From contig JAHEJD010000025.1 in the NCBI GenBank assembly GCA_024639005.1, positions 1 through 34,237 on the forward strand: a stretch of 34,237 bases of DNA, read 5' to 3'. Shown piece by piece: positions 24,265 to 32,901 of this stretch (positions are counted from its first letter, which is position 1; every line of letters starts with the position of its first letter). The notes under the pieces were generated by a model that did not search any database, had not been told where the DNA came from, and was given only the letters and a program-made list of their open reading frames with translations. A program made the translations under genes and the position numbers. The DNA is from Chromatiaceae bacterium. Lineage in GTDB: Bacteria > Pseudomonadota > Gammaproteobacteria > Chromatiales > Chromatiaceae.

Positions 24265-24329
24265 CCCTATAGACCGGCGTCTGCAAAGGCCCGATGACGT
24301 CGTGCTCTCAAGCCGCTACATTGTAAGGC

Positions 24330-24680
24330 GTGAAGACTCCTGAGAATTCCGCAGCGACGCAGGGACCGGCTGGCCAACGGAGAAGCTCTCGGTCGGACGG
24401 CTGGTGGTCCGTGATTGGCATCGTGCTGCTGGCCGCGGGGTCTATGTCCGCGCGGGCCGCGGAGGATTTCGATCGCGCCCGCGCGCTGTATGAGAATCAT
24501 TGCCGTTCATGCCATGAGAGCTGGGCACATACCCGGGACGGGCGCGCAGTCGATTCACTCGATGGGTTGCGCATGCGCGTAGCGTCATGGAGTCTTCACA
24601 CCGGCCTCGGCTGGACCACCGAGGAGATCAACGCCGTCACCCGCTATCTGGACCGACGCTTCTACCAATTCACGCCATAG
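24330..24680 (+). CDS. Small c-type cytochrome, single heme
   Basis: The 116-residue product has a hydrophobic segment (about residues 25-43, ending ARA) that can serve as a Sec signal or anchor, then one heme motif, C58-RSC61-H62. A methionine at position 82 (GLRMRV) is a possible sixth ligand. The ending (TEEINAVTRYLDRRFYQF) is a typical helix of short soluble cytochromes c. Such proteins carry electrons in the periplasm. The start is a GTG at 24330 preceded closely by TAAGG; the polar N-terminus before the signal is unusually long, so a later start is possible. It lies 65 bases after the RND permease on the same strand and may be in the same transcript. Confidence 0.75.
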   Translation: MKTPENSAATQGPAGQRRSSRSDGWWSVIGIVLLAAGSMSARAAEDFDRARALYENHCRSCHESWAHTRDGRAVDSLDGLRMRVASWSLHTGLGWTTEEINAVTRYLDRRFYQFTP

Positions 24681-24702
24681 CAGCCTGATGTCTGCAGGGA
24701 CG

Positions 24703-25020
24703 TCAATCCCGCAGCGCGGGCGGCAGCGGCAGCGCATTGGTGTCGTGCGAATAGTCCTCGGTCCGGTATTCCATGCCGGCCGGCGGCGGTTGGTCGCTAA
24801 CATGCCATTGGCCTGAAGCATCCTGCCACTTGTAGACGCGGGTGGTCTGCAGCTCACGGCCAAGCGTGGTCTTGGCTGCCCAGTCCGGCAGGCGCTCCGG
24901 GTAGAGCGCGAAATACCCGCCCACGCCGGCGAGCGACGCCAAGATCAACAGCAGATACAGGAATCCGGCACGCCCGACCCGACGCTTGGCGTACGCTCTC
25001 ATCGACCTGGGCCACGACAT
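24703..25020 (-). CDS. Membrane-anchored DUF4124-like protein
   Basis: The 105-residue protein has a basic N-terminus, one membrane helix (about 18-38, GFLYLLLILASLAGVGGYFAL) and a short periplasmic part containing RVYKWQDASGQWHVSDQPP. This is the VYKWxDxxGxxHxSDxPP signature of DUF4124 proteins, small beta-hairpin domains common in gammaproteobacterial envelope proteins with unknown function. A second ATG at 25002 is as likely a start. It converges on the cytochrome gene with 22 bases between. Confidence 0.7.
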   Translation of the reverse strand: MSWPRSMRAYAKRRVGRAGFLYLLLILASLAGVGGYFALYPERLPDWAAKTTLGRELQTTRVYKWQDASGQWHVSDQPPPAGMEYRTEDYSHDTNALPLPPALRD

Positions 25021-25205
25021 TGACTCGCCATTTGCCGAATGTAGCGCCCTAACCGGCCAATCGCCAAATCGGGAAGTATCCGCAGCACGCCCGGCCCATG
25101 GGCCAGATGCGGCGGCAAGCCCTCAGGTTGAAATCGGAACTGCCGATAGCCTTGGCATCAGAAAATCGTGATACTCCGTATCAGTCGTTGAAAAGGATGG
25201 CCGGC

Positions 25206-25367
25206 ATGTTGAAGAGCATTGGAAAACCGTCATTGCTGCTGAAGTGGCGCAAGCGCTACTGGATCTGCATGCGTAGCGAGCGGCTCGATGACGGCCTGAG
25301 AAACAGGATCCGTCCTCTGGCCTTCGGCGGTTACGTGTTCTGGTTCGAGAAAGCGGACGCTACCTGA
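25206..25367 (+). CDS. Possible small basic protein, unrecognised
   Basis: A 53-codon frame begins MLKSIGKPSLLLKWRKR and is preceded by AAAAGGA at eight-base spacing. The product is basic and contains an aromatic-rich end (FGGYVFWFEKAD). I know no family for it. An in-frame ATG at 25197 and an open frame back to 25098 are alternatives. It sits in a poorly coding stretch, so it may not be real. Confidence 0.3.
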   Translation: MLKSIGKPSLLLKWRKRYWICMRSERLDDGLRNRIRPLAFGGYVFWFEKADAT

Positions 25368-25917
25368 GCTTCCCGCGGTAAACCCTCGGGCTTAACGCCC
25401 CTCTGGATCACTGGCGCAAGGCCGCGCCCATGGATGTCGCGTCACGCCGCCACGTCATCGGCCCCTACAAGACGTCGAATCGCCGCTGCTCCGTGCAGCA
25501 GTGTCGCCAGCCGAACAGCCGTCTCCAACGGTTGCCAGCCCTGCCCATCCCCGGCCCGCAAGCTCACCCGCTGGCGATCGATATCGACCGCATTGACCCA
25601 TTGAGGCTTCTTCGCACCAGCCCTCTCGAACAGCGGGACAAAAACGCCAGCGCCCCACCGGCGCGGAGTTGCGCAGCCCGCGAATATGGCCGAGAAGCAG
25701 ATTGATAAGTTGTTCAATTCCCTATCAACCCGGCCTCCGCGGGTTTGGCGCTCGGGCGCCCAGACCAGCGTTGCACCTGCCCTCGGCGAGGCTGCCACCA
25801 CACTGTCCGCACTTAAAATGTCTTTATTTCAATGACTTATTCTTATTTTTGCAGCTGTCGTTGAAGCAATAGATCCCGCACGGGGTCGGCGCCGAATTCC
25901 TGAATCCCTGACAGGGG
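25368..25917. other. Long stretch with little coding signal
   Basis: About 550 bases lie between the small plus-strand frame and the lipoprotein gene. The only frame of note is the doubtful one at 25442-25801. An AT-rich patch around 25813-25860 stands out from the GC-rich surroundings, and TTGATA (25702) pairs with TATCAA (25723) over 15 bases. No tRNA, insertion element end or clear terminator was seen; CCCT-GAC-AGGG near 25908-25918 is only a weak hairpin after the lipoprotein gene. Confidence 0.5.
25442..25801 (-). CDS. Doubtful open frame, possible gene remnant
   Basis: A 119-codon minus-strand frame exists here. Its second half (VNAVDIDRQRVSL, GWQPLETAVRLATLL) reads like protein, while the first half is low in hydrophobic residues and rich in R and P. 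No family is recognised. Third-position GC seems lower than in neighbouring genes. It may be a decayed fragment, or chance. Confidence 0.2.
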   Translation of the reverse strand: MVAASPRAGATLVWAPERQTRGGRVDRELNNLSICFSAIFAGCATPRRWGAGVFVPLFERAGAKKPQWVNAVDIDRQRVSLRAGDGQGWQPLETAVRLATLLHGAAAIRRLVGADDVAA

Positions 25918-26868
25918 CTAGCGCGCGAGCTGCGCTATCTTCGTGCACCGATCGATGGCCGGTCGCGCAAGCTGATGGGGTGCCGCATTGTCCACGAAGG
26001 CCTCCAGGTCGATGCGGATATCGGAGACCTCGCCGACAAATCGATCGCGCTGTTCCTCGCTGAGCGTATCGTCCAGCATCTGCAGCATGTCGATGGTCTC
26101 AGCGCGCACTTGCGCGACCTTGCTGACCAGACGGGGTGGCTGATCGGCGAAATCGACCCACCAGGCCACGAGGAACTGAGCCAGCGCCTGCTCATCGGCC
26201 TGCGCACGCAGCAGCCCCAGCAACCGCTGCTGTTGCTGTCGCCGGTAGCTCAGCCAATCCCCGGCCGTGTCCGGCATTTCGCCCACCTTGCGCTCGACGA
26301 TTGCCAGTTGCATCGTCGAGAGATCACCGATCCAGCCTTCGATACGATCGGCATAGCGCGCCAGGCGCTCGCGCTCGCGCCGCTGCGGGTCTTCAGCCAG
26401 GTAGTCTTCCTGATACTCGCGGGCGCTCTCTGCCAACTCGTCTGCCAAATGGTCGATCTGTTCGGGCGTGATATCCCGCAGCACGACGGTGGCCAGCGTC
26501 ACGGCGCGCCGGGCGTGTTCGCGATAGACGAGGTCGATGCTGTCGAGCAGGCAGTTCAGGCGGTCTCGGCGCAGACCGCGAGCGATCTCCGTCTCTGCAG
26601 TCTTCAGCAGGAACACTACGTCGGGAAGCAGATCGCGGCGGTGCTCGACCATCCAAGCGCTGAAGGGGTCTTTCCAGGCCTGACGCTGATCATGGTTCGG
26701 ATCGACCAAACCGCTCGCCCAGCGCTGCGCCAGCCAGGCGCCATTGTCATATAGCAGTCCGGTACGGCTGCAGCCGGCGGCCAGTACCACGGCCGCGATG
26801 ATTATGATACGAACGACGGTCACGAACTGATCAAACCCCTGCGCCCGTGGCAAACGGCGACGCGGCAT
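25918..26868 (-). CDS. DUF6279-like lipoprotein
   Basis: The product of about 316 residues has a hydrophobic segment followed by a lipobox (VVLAAGCS), so it is predicted to be lipid-anchored. The mature part begins TGLLYDNGAWLAQRW, close to the YNxxxWLxxRW start of DUF6279 lipoproteins, and continues as a long all-helical domain rich in Q, R and E (YRRQQQQRLLGLL). The function of this family is unknown. The start is uncertain: ATG 26868 gives a long basic N-region, and GTG 26823 would give a compact signal peptide. It is divergent from the DsrE-like gene. Confidence 0.75.
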   Translation of the reverse strand: MPRRRLPRAQGFDQFVTVVRIIIIAAVVLAAGCSRTGLLYDNGAWLAQRWASGLVDPNHDQRQAWKDPFSAWMVEHRRDLLPDVVFLLKTAETEIARGLRRDRLNCLLDSIDLVYREHARRAVTLATVVLRDITPEQIDHLADELAESAREYQEDYLAEDPQRRERERLARYADRIEGWIGDLSTMQLAIVERKVGEMPDTAGDWLSYRRQQQQRLLGLLRAQADEQALAQFLVAWWVDFADQPPRLVSKVAQVRAETIDMLQMLDDTLSEEQRDRFVGEVSDIRIDLEAFVDNAAPHQLARPAIDRCTKIAQLAR

Positions 26869-27108
26869 GCACGGTGGCGCCCTCTGAGAACACATTATCG
26901 GCGCAACGTTGCCAGGTAAATACAATAAAATTGGCGAAATTGCGCGGCGTTGACCGCTTGAGGGATGGTCATCCCCGCCCTGGTGACGGAATATCCGGGG
27001 CTAAGGGGCATCTGCAGCGGGATCATACGGGCCAGGGCAAGTAGAAAGGTTCGATCGACGAAAGCGATTTCGTCGGGCACCAGATTACAGACAGTAGAGA
27101 GGCGAGTT

Positions 27109-27585
27109 ATGCAACAGATCAACCAGGCACGGCGGCGGCTAATTCAGTGGGTAAGCGCCGTCGGCGGCCTGTTCGCAATCAGCGGCGCACGCGCCCATCA
27201 CACCGACACCCACTTTGACGATAAGTCAGAGCACCAGATTGTCTACCAGTGCAACAAGGCCGATGCTGACTATCTGTCGCACATCCTTTTTTCGGTCGGC
27301 GAACTGATCCGCAAACACGGTGACAACGTCGAGATCGTGGTGGCCTGTTTCGGCGCCGGTCTGCATCTCCTCGGCGACCCGCCGGAGCGGCCGGTCGCCG
27401 AGGAACTGCGCCAGCGTGCCTCTTCGCTGGCGGCCTACGGTGTGGCCTTCCATGCCTGCAAGAACACCATGAACGGTCTCGGCTGGACCGAAGAAAACCT
27501 GGTCGACTATGCCAAGGTCGTGGCGGTCGGCGTGGAAGACATCATGCTGCTGCAAGAGAGGGGATTCAGTTACTTCAGCTGGTGA
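27109..27585 (+). CDS. Exported DsrE-family protein
   Basis: This 158-residue protein has a basic N-terminus with adjacent arginines (ARRRLIQW), a hydrophobic stretch and a possible cleavage at ARA/HH, so it is likely exported by Sec or Tat. The rest is a DsrE/DsrF-like fold: HQIVYQCNKADADYLSHIL, VEIVVACFGAG and GVAFHACKNTM. Cysteines are at 48, 80 and 117, the last in the usual active position of the family (xACxNTM). DsrE proteins are sulfurtransferases in sulfur oxidation and tRNA modification; exported members are poorly understood. GAGAGGCGAG precedes ATG 27109. It ends eight bases before the convergent dnaE2 stop. Confidence 0.85.
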   Translation: MQQINQARRRLIQWVSAVGGLFAISGARAHHTDTHFDDKSEHQIVYQCNKADADYLSHILFSVGELIRKHGDNVEIVVACFGAGLHLLGDPPERPVAEELRQRASSLAAYGVAFHACKNTMNGLGWTEENLVDYAKVVAVGVEDIMLLQERGFSYFSW

Positions 27586-27593
27586 ACGGACGA

Positions 27594-30500
27594 TCAGTGG
27601 AAGTCGCGTGACACGATGTTGAGGCCGTTCAGCAATTCGCTGTGGTCTTCGAGACGTCGGCACAACAGGTGCTGCACGCCCTCGGCACGCTGGATCTCAG
27701 CCACTACGCCGAGCAGCTGTGCACCGAGCAGGATCTTGCGCTGGCGCTCGGCCAGATCCGCCCAGATCAACAGATTCAGTCCCCCGCTCTCATCCTCCAG
27801 GGTGACGAAAATCGCCCGGCCGTTCCCTGGGCGCTGCCGTATCAGGACCAGCCCGGCCGCGCGCACGATGTCACCCGCGGGGTGATCGCCGATCTCCTGC
27901 GCCGACAGAAAACCGCGCTCGCGCAACTGCCGCCTGATCAGGGCGAGTGGATGCTCGCGCAGGCTCAGTCCCAGCTGCGCATAGTCGGCCAGCACCGCCT
28001 GACCTTCATCCGGCGGGCACAGGCGCGGTACGCACTCCCTGAAGCGGTCCAGACCATACAACGGCATGGCATCCTCGACACCGGCGACCTCCCAGGCAGC
28101 GAGATGGCGGTGGCCGGCCAGACCCCGCAAGGTATCAGCGGCGGCCAGCGCCTTGAGATCGGCGCGGTTTAGCGCGGCGCGGCGCGCCAGATCCACAACG
28201 TCCTCGAATCGCCCCTGCCCGCGCAGCCGCGCAATACGTTCGGCTGCCGCCTGTGACAGGCCACGAACCAGCCGCAAACCCAGGCGCAAGGCTGGCATAT
28301 GGCGCCCGGGCGGGGATCCAGGTTCGAGGCCTGCGTTGCGCGCCGCAGTCTCCTCCAGGGTGCAATCCCAGTCACTGTAATTCACATCGACCGGCAATAC
28401 CTCGACGCCATGTTCGCGCGCATCGCGCATCAGCTGCGCCGGGGCATAGAAGCCCATTGGCTGGCTGTTGATCAGGGCCGCACAGAATGCCGCCGGGTGA
28501 TAGCGCTTCAGCCAGGCCGAGACATACACCAGCAGTGCAAAGCTGGCGGCATGGGATTCCGGAAAACCATAGTCGCCGAAGCCGAGGATCTGCCGGTACA
28601 GGCGTTCGGCAAACTCGCGCCGATAGCCGCGTGCCTGCATCCCGGACATCAGTTTCTTTTGATAGAGCTCCAGCCCGCCGCGCCGCTTCCAGGCCGCCAT
28701 CGCCCGGCGCAAATGATCCGCCTCGCCGGGCGTGAAACCGGCCGCGACCATGGCCAGCTTGATCACCTGTTCCTGAAAGATCGGCACCCCCAGGGTGCGC
28801 TCTAGCACCGAGCGCACCGCCTCTGATGGATAGTCCACCGCCTCCCTGCCCTGGCGACGACGCAGGTAGGGATGCACCATATCGCCCTGGATCGGCCCTG
28901 GGCGCACGATCGCCACCTCGATAACCAGGTCGTAGAAGCCCTTTGGTCTCAGCCGCGGCAGCATGGACATCTGCGCACGCGACTCGATCTGGAATACGCC
29001 GACGGTATCTGCACGCTGAATCATCCGGTACACCCCAGGGTCCTCTGCCGGTATGCGCGCAAGCGTCAATGCCTGCCTGGGGCCCTCGAAGCGGTTGATC
29101 AAATCGATCGTCCGGCGTATTGCCGACAACATCCCAAGTGCAAGCACGTCGATCTTGAGCAACCCCAATGCCTCGAGATCGTCCTTTTCCCACTGGATCA
29201 CGCTGCGCTCGGCCATTGCCGCATTTTCGATCGGTACCAGTTCATCCAGGCGGCCGGCTGCGATCACGAAGCCGCCGACGTGCTGTGACAAATGACGTGG
29301 AAAGCCGCGCAGACTGTTGACCAGTATGCGCAGCCGTTGCAGCGTCGGGTTGTCCGGGTCGAAACCCGCCTCGGCCAGATGCGCGGGTTCGATCTCCGCG
29401 TGTCGACGCCAGGCCGAGACCGCTGATACCAGGGCCTCGATCTGTTCCAGCCCCAGACCCAGGGACTTGCCGACATCACGCAGTGCACTGCGTGTGCGAT
29501 AGGTGATCAGGGTCGCCGCCAGCGCGGCGCGATCACGCCCATACTTGGTGTAGATGTACTGGATCACCTCTTCGCGCCGTTGATGTTCGAAGTCGACATC
29601 GATATCCGGCGGCTCATCGCGTTCGCGCGAGATGAAACGCTCGAACAGCAGGTTCATACGCGAGGGATCGACCTCGGTTATCTCCAGGCAATAACACACC
29701 GCCGAGTTGGCCGCCGAACCCCGCCCCTGACACAGGATGCCAAGCGCACGGGCGTGGCGGACGATGTCCCAGACGGTAAGGAAGTAGGCCTCGTAATGCA
29801 GTTCAGCGATCAATGCCAGCTCGTGTTCGATCTGCGCGCACACCCGCGCCGGGCAACCGTCCGGCCAGCGCCGCGCGATACCCTGCTCGGTCAGCCGGCG
29901 CAGCCAGGCGTGCGGTGTGAAACCGGCCGGCGTGACATCGTCGGGGTATTCATAGCGCAGCGCATCGAGCGAGAAACCGCAGCGCCCGGCCACATGCACC
30001 GTCTCCTCGAGCAGTGCAGCAGGATACAGCGTCGCCAGATCGTCCAGCGGGCGCAGATGACGCTCGCCATTGGACAGACGTGCATGTCCCAGCGCGGCCA
30101 CCGGGGTGTTCAGACGGACCGCCGTTAGCACGTCCTGCAGCGCACGCCGTCCACGCACATGCATGTGCACATCACCACTGGCGAGCCGCGGCAGCCGATA
30201 GACCTGCGCCAGACGTTCACTGCATCGCAGACGTTCGGTATCGTAGCCGTCACGCAACAGTTCAACCGCCAGCCAGGCACGCCCGGCGAAGGTCTTCGCC
30301 AGCCAGGCGGCGGCATCTTCCATGTCATCCTGATCTGTTGGCAGCAGGGCCAGGCAGTCCGGCAGGGCGTCTTCGAGATCGGCTCGCTGCAGTCGATAGC
30401 TGCCCTTGTCTGCATGCCGTCGCCCCCGGGTAATCAGGCGACATAACTGCGCATAGCCGGCGCGGTTGGTCACCAGCAGCACCAGATGCGGCCCATCGCA

Positions 30501-30749
30501 CAAGTGGACCTCACTGCCGATGATCAACGCCAGTCCGAGTGCCTTCGCCTCCTGATGCGCACGCACCACGCCCGACAGGGAACATTCATCGGTAACCGCC
30601 AGCGCGCGGTAGCCCAGGGCATGCGCCCGCTCGACCAACTCCTCGGGGTGCGAGGCACCGCGCAGAAAGGTGTAATTCGTCAGGCAATGCAACTCTGCAT
30701 AGGCGTCCGGTACGCGGTGCGGGGATCGAGGGCCGCAGGGGGCCGCCAT
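27594..30749 (-). CDS. dnaE2: Error-prone DNA polymerase III alpha subunit (DnaE2/ImuC)
   Basis: DnaE2 is the catalytic member of the SOS mutasome and copies past DNA lesions. The 1051-residue product has an N-terminal PHP domain (YAELHCLTNYTFLRGASHPEEL), the C-family polymerase core with catalytic Asp residues in DIDVDFEHQRREEV (382-395), CQGRGSAANSAVCY before it, helix-hairpin-helix region, and an OB-fold near the end (AAGLVLIRQRPGNGRAIFVTLEDE). The start ATG 30749 is the closest to the conserved YAELHC; ATG 30794, which overlaps the end of imuB, is possible. It is the last gene of imuA-imuB-dnaE2. Confidence 0.95.
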   Translation of the reverse strand: MAAPCGPRSPHRVPDAYAELHCLTNYTFLRGASHPEELVERAHALGYRALAVTDECSLSGVVRAHQEAKALGLALIIGSEVHLCDGPHLVLLVTNRAGYAQLCRLITRGRRHADKGSYRLQRADLEDALPDCLALLPTDQDDMEDAAAWLAKTFAGRAWLAVELLRDGYDTERLRCSERLAQVYRLPRLASGDVHMHVRGRRALQDVLTAVRLNTPVAALGHARLSNGERHLRPLDDLATLYPAALLEETVHVAGRCGFSLDALRYEYPDDVTPAGFTPHAWLRRLTEQGIARRWPDGCPARVCAQIEHELALIAELHYEAYFLTVWDIVRHARALGILCQGRGSAANSAVCYCLEITEVDPSRMNLLFERFISRERDEPPDIDVDFEHQRREEVIQYIYTKYGRDRAALAATLITYRTRSALRDVGKSLGLGLEQIEALVSAVSAWRRHAEIEPAHLAEAGFDPDNPTLQRLRILVNSLRGFPRHLSQHVGGFVIAAGRLDELVPIENAAMAERSVIQWEKDDLEALGLLKIDVLALGMLSAIRRTIDLINRFEGPRQALTLARIPAEDPGVYRMIQRADTVGVFQIESRAQMSMLPRLRPKGFYDLVIEVAIVRPGPIQGDMVHPYLRRRQGREAVDYPSEAVRSVLERTLGVPIFQEQVIKLAMVAAGFTPGEADHLRRAMAAWKRRGGLELYQKKLMSGMQARGYRREFAERLYRQILGFGDYGFPESHAASFALLVYVSAWLKRYHPAAFCAALINSQPMGFYAPAQLMRDAREHGVEVLPVDVNYSDWDCTLEETAARNAGLEPGSPPGRHMPALRLGLRLVRGLSQAAAERIARLRGQGRFEDVVDLARRAALNRADLKALAAADTLRGLAGHRHLAAWEVAGVEDAMPLYGLDRFRECVPRLCPPDEGQAVLADYAQLGLSLREHPLALIRRQLRERGFLSAQEIGDHPAGDIVRAAGLVLIRQRPGNGRAIFVTLEDESGGLNLLIWADLAERQRKILLGAQLLGVVAEIQRAEGVQHLLCRRLEDHSELLNGLNIVSRDFH

Positions 30750-30777
30750 GCGCCCTACAGCCTGCGCCCCGCGTTCC

Positions 30778-32205
30778 TTACATGAAGAGTCCATGCAGAT
30801 ACCAACCGCCCGCGCGGCGATCCCGGAATACCCATAGGCGTTCACCGGCCGGGCTGTGCGCGACAAAGTAGTCCCGGGTGATATCAAAGCCGTCCCACCA
30901 GCCGGCCTCGATGCGCTCGGGCAGGTTTTCCAGGCGTAATGCGCCGCCATACTGCGGGGCGCCCTGGCATTCCCGCAGGGGTCGTGGCTGGGGCAGCAGC
31001 CAGGGCGGCTGAGAGACCCCTCGGGGCGACAATGGCACCACGGACTCGCCCGGCTGACAAAACTGCCAGGCGCATTCCGGCCGATGGTCGGCCAGACAAC
31101 GCAGCCCGCGTATGCGCTGCTCGCCGAGGCGATTGCTCAGACGCTCGAGCAGGGCCTGGTCGGCCTGTGCCGGACGCTCGAACAGCGTGAGACTGCGCTC
31201 CTCGAAGGCCTGCCAGTCGTCCACCCGCAGATCGATCGCCACCACCGGCGCCGGGAATTGCAGACGCTCGATACGCTCACGCAACACCTCGAGCATGTGG
31301 TCCGGGTCGCGGCTGGGATCGAGCAGCCCCTGGCCGAACCGGGTAGGTGGATGATCACGGTGCCGCAGGGTCCACTGCAGGCGCTGCGCCCCACCACCCT
31401 GGCCGCGCAGAAAACCACACAAGGCCACCATCAGACGGCGCGCCGGGAACATCAGCGCCATGGTCTGCGCGATCTCGCCCAACAGTTCGATGGTCTGGCT
31501 GAAATGCCGCGGCGGCTGCCACTCCGGGCGTGGATCCGGCAGCCGACCGAGCAGGCGATCGAGCAAGTTCAACAACTGCGGCCCAGTGCGGCGCGCCAGT
31601 TCAGCACGCGGCAGCGCCAGCACATCGCCGATGCTGTCCATACCGATATGCCGGATCAGGTTGCGGACATCCCGCGCGCGGGTCAGGCATGCCAGAGGCA
31701 GCGGCGCCACCGCCTCGCACAGGCCATCCTGCATCACTACCTGGCAATCCGGTCGGTTACGGGCCAGCACGCCGGCAGCCATCGGCGTGGGCGCAACAGC
31801 GTGGCGAACACTGTAGCCAAGCTGTTCGAGTTCACGCTGCAAAGGCGCCAGCAGGGTCGGTAGACCGCCGAACAGACGCAGGCTGGCGCCGACCTCGAGC
31901 AGCAGCAATGAAGGTTCGAAGCTGATCCGCGCGCTGAACTGATAGGCCCAGGCCGCCAGCCCGTGCAGGGCCTGCTGTTCGCGTGCGCGATCACGCCGCT
32001 GTACCGACAGCCCGGTGCACAACGCCAGGGCTGCCGGCAACGCGAGTCCCGGCCGAATCCCGTAGGCCTGTGCCGCGCTATTGCAACGGCTGACTTGCTC
32101 ACGCCCACCGAGCTTTTCGATAATCGCCAGTGCACCGGCCTGCTGCCGGCCGCGGGTGATTACCTCGAGCGGCAGGTGCGGAAAATACAGCGCGAGCCAG
32201 AGCAT
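30778..32205 (-). CDS. imuB: ImuB, Y-family polymerase-like mutasome protein
   Basis: ImuB is a non-catalytic relative of DinB that links DnaE2 and ImuA to the beta clamp. The 475-residue product keeps the Y-family outline (MLWLALYFPHLPLEV at the N-terminus, SAAQAYGIRPG, LLLEVGASLRLFGG, then RHIGMDSIGDVLALPRAEL of the helix-hairpin-helix). The acidic catalytic residues are lost: the DMD-C of active enzymes is YFPH here and the second D-E pair is replaced. That loss is the norm in ImuB. ATG 32205 follows the imuA stop after three bases. The end overlaps a possible dnaE2 start. Confidence 0.93.
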   Translation of the reverse strand: MLWLALYFPHLPLEVITRGRQQAGALAIIEKLGGREQVSRCNSAAQAYGIRPGLALPAALALCTGLSVQRRDRAREQQALHGLAAWAYQFSARISFEPSLLLLEVGASLRLFGGLPTLLAPLQRELEQLGYSVRHAVAPTPMAAGVLARNRPDCQVVMQDGLCEAVAPLPLACLTRARDVRNLIRHIGMDSIGDVLALPRAELARRTGPQLLNLLDRLLGRLPDPRPEWQPPRHFSQTIELLGEIAQTMALMFPARRLMVALCGFLRGQGGGAQRLQWTLRHRDHPPTRFGQGLLDPSRDPDHMLEVLRERIERLQFPAPVVAIDLRVDDWQAFEERSLTLFERPAQADQALLERLSNRLGEQRIRGLRCLADHRPECAWQFCQPGESVVPLSPRGVSQPPWLLPQPRPLRECQGAPQYGGALRLENLPERIEAGWWDGFDITRDYFVAHSPAGERLWVFRDRRAGGWYLHGLFM

Positions 32206-32208
32206 GGC

Positions 32209-32856
32209 TCAGGGGACAAGGGCCGGGCCCCCCCGGTCCTCGTCCCTGCCGACGGGCACGATGCATGTCGCCCCGCCCCAGGCACCGCGGCGTTTGAGCA
32301 CCTCGACCGCGAGGCCCGCCGGTGAGGGGCGTACACGCAGACGCAGGGCCGCCGGCGATCCTTGGCGCACGGTGCGCAGCGAGCGAAACAGGATGCCCGG
32401 ACAATCGCCCTGCTCGGCCGCCAGCTGCAGACGGCGCAGCTGGGCCGCCTGTACCTGCTCCGGCCAGACCAGCACTGCACTGCAGGCACCCGACTTGAGC
32501 GCCTGTTCGGCCGCCCACAGACGCTGCCCGGCCGACACGTCGCGGACCAGCAACAGCCGCTCGACCCGGACCCCGCGCGCCACCAGCGCCGGAGCGTAGG
32601 GCACATAGGGTGGCGCGACCCATGCCAGCCAGCGCGGCCCCGCACTCAGACGGGCCAGCAACGGCAGTATCAGTGGCAGACCCTGATGGGCATCACTCAA
32701 CACCTCGGCCAGGGATGCGCGCGGCCAGCCACCACCGAGCACATCATCCAGCACCGTCCAGCCACTGCTCAGCAGCCTGTCTGCCGTCAGCAGGCCGCGT
32801 CGTCCCTGCCACAGGGCACCGTGCCGTTTCAGTTCGTCGAGACTTACAACCTGCAT
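32209..32856 (-). CDS. imuA: ImuA, RecA-like mutasome accessory protein
   Basis: ImuA (SulA-related/RecA-like) is the first gene of the SOS mutasome cassette. The product has 215 residues, starts MQVVSLDELKRHGALWQGRR, and shows SSGWTVLDDVLGGGWPRASLAEVL, equivalent to the region before Walker A of RecA. The Walker A P-loop itself is absent (SDAHQGLPL instead of GxxxxGKT), so ATP use is unlikely. The later part (WVAPPYVPYAPALVARGV, AEQALKSGACSAVLVW) fits the family. GTG 32868 is an upstream alternative start. A GTTC-N7-GTTC repeat lies 46 bases upstream. Confidence 0.92.
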   Translation of the reverse strand: MQVVSLDELKRHGALWQGRRGLLTADRLLSSGWTVLDDVLGGGWPRASLAEVLSDAHQGLPLILPLLARLSAGPRWLAWVAPPYVPYAPALVARGVRVERLLLVRDVSAGQRLWAAEQALKSGACSAVLVWPEQVQAAQLRRLQLAAEQGDCPGILFRSLRTVRQGSPAALRLRVRPSPAGLAVEVLKRRGAWGGATCIVPVGRDEDRGGPALVP

Positions 32857-32901
32857 CGCAGCGCACACCTAGAGGACACGGCGGAATAAGACGGAAATAG
32901 A

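Noticed and set aside
25442-25801. Transposase or integrase remnant
   Set aside because: No DDE or tyrosine-recombinase motif, no terminal inverted repeats and no target duplication could be seen, so it is listed only as a doubtful frame.
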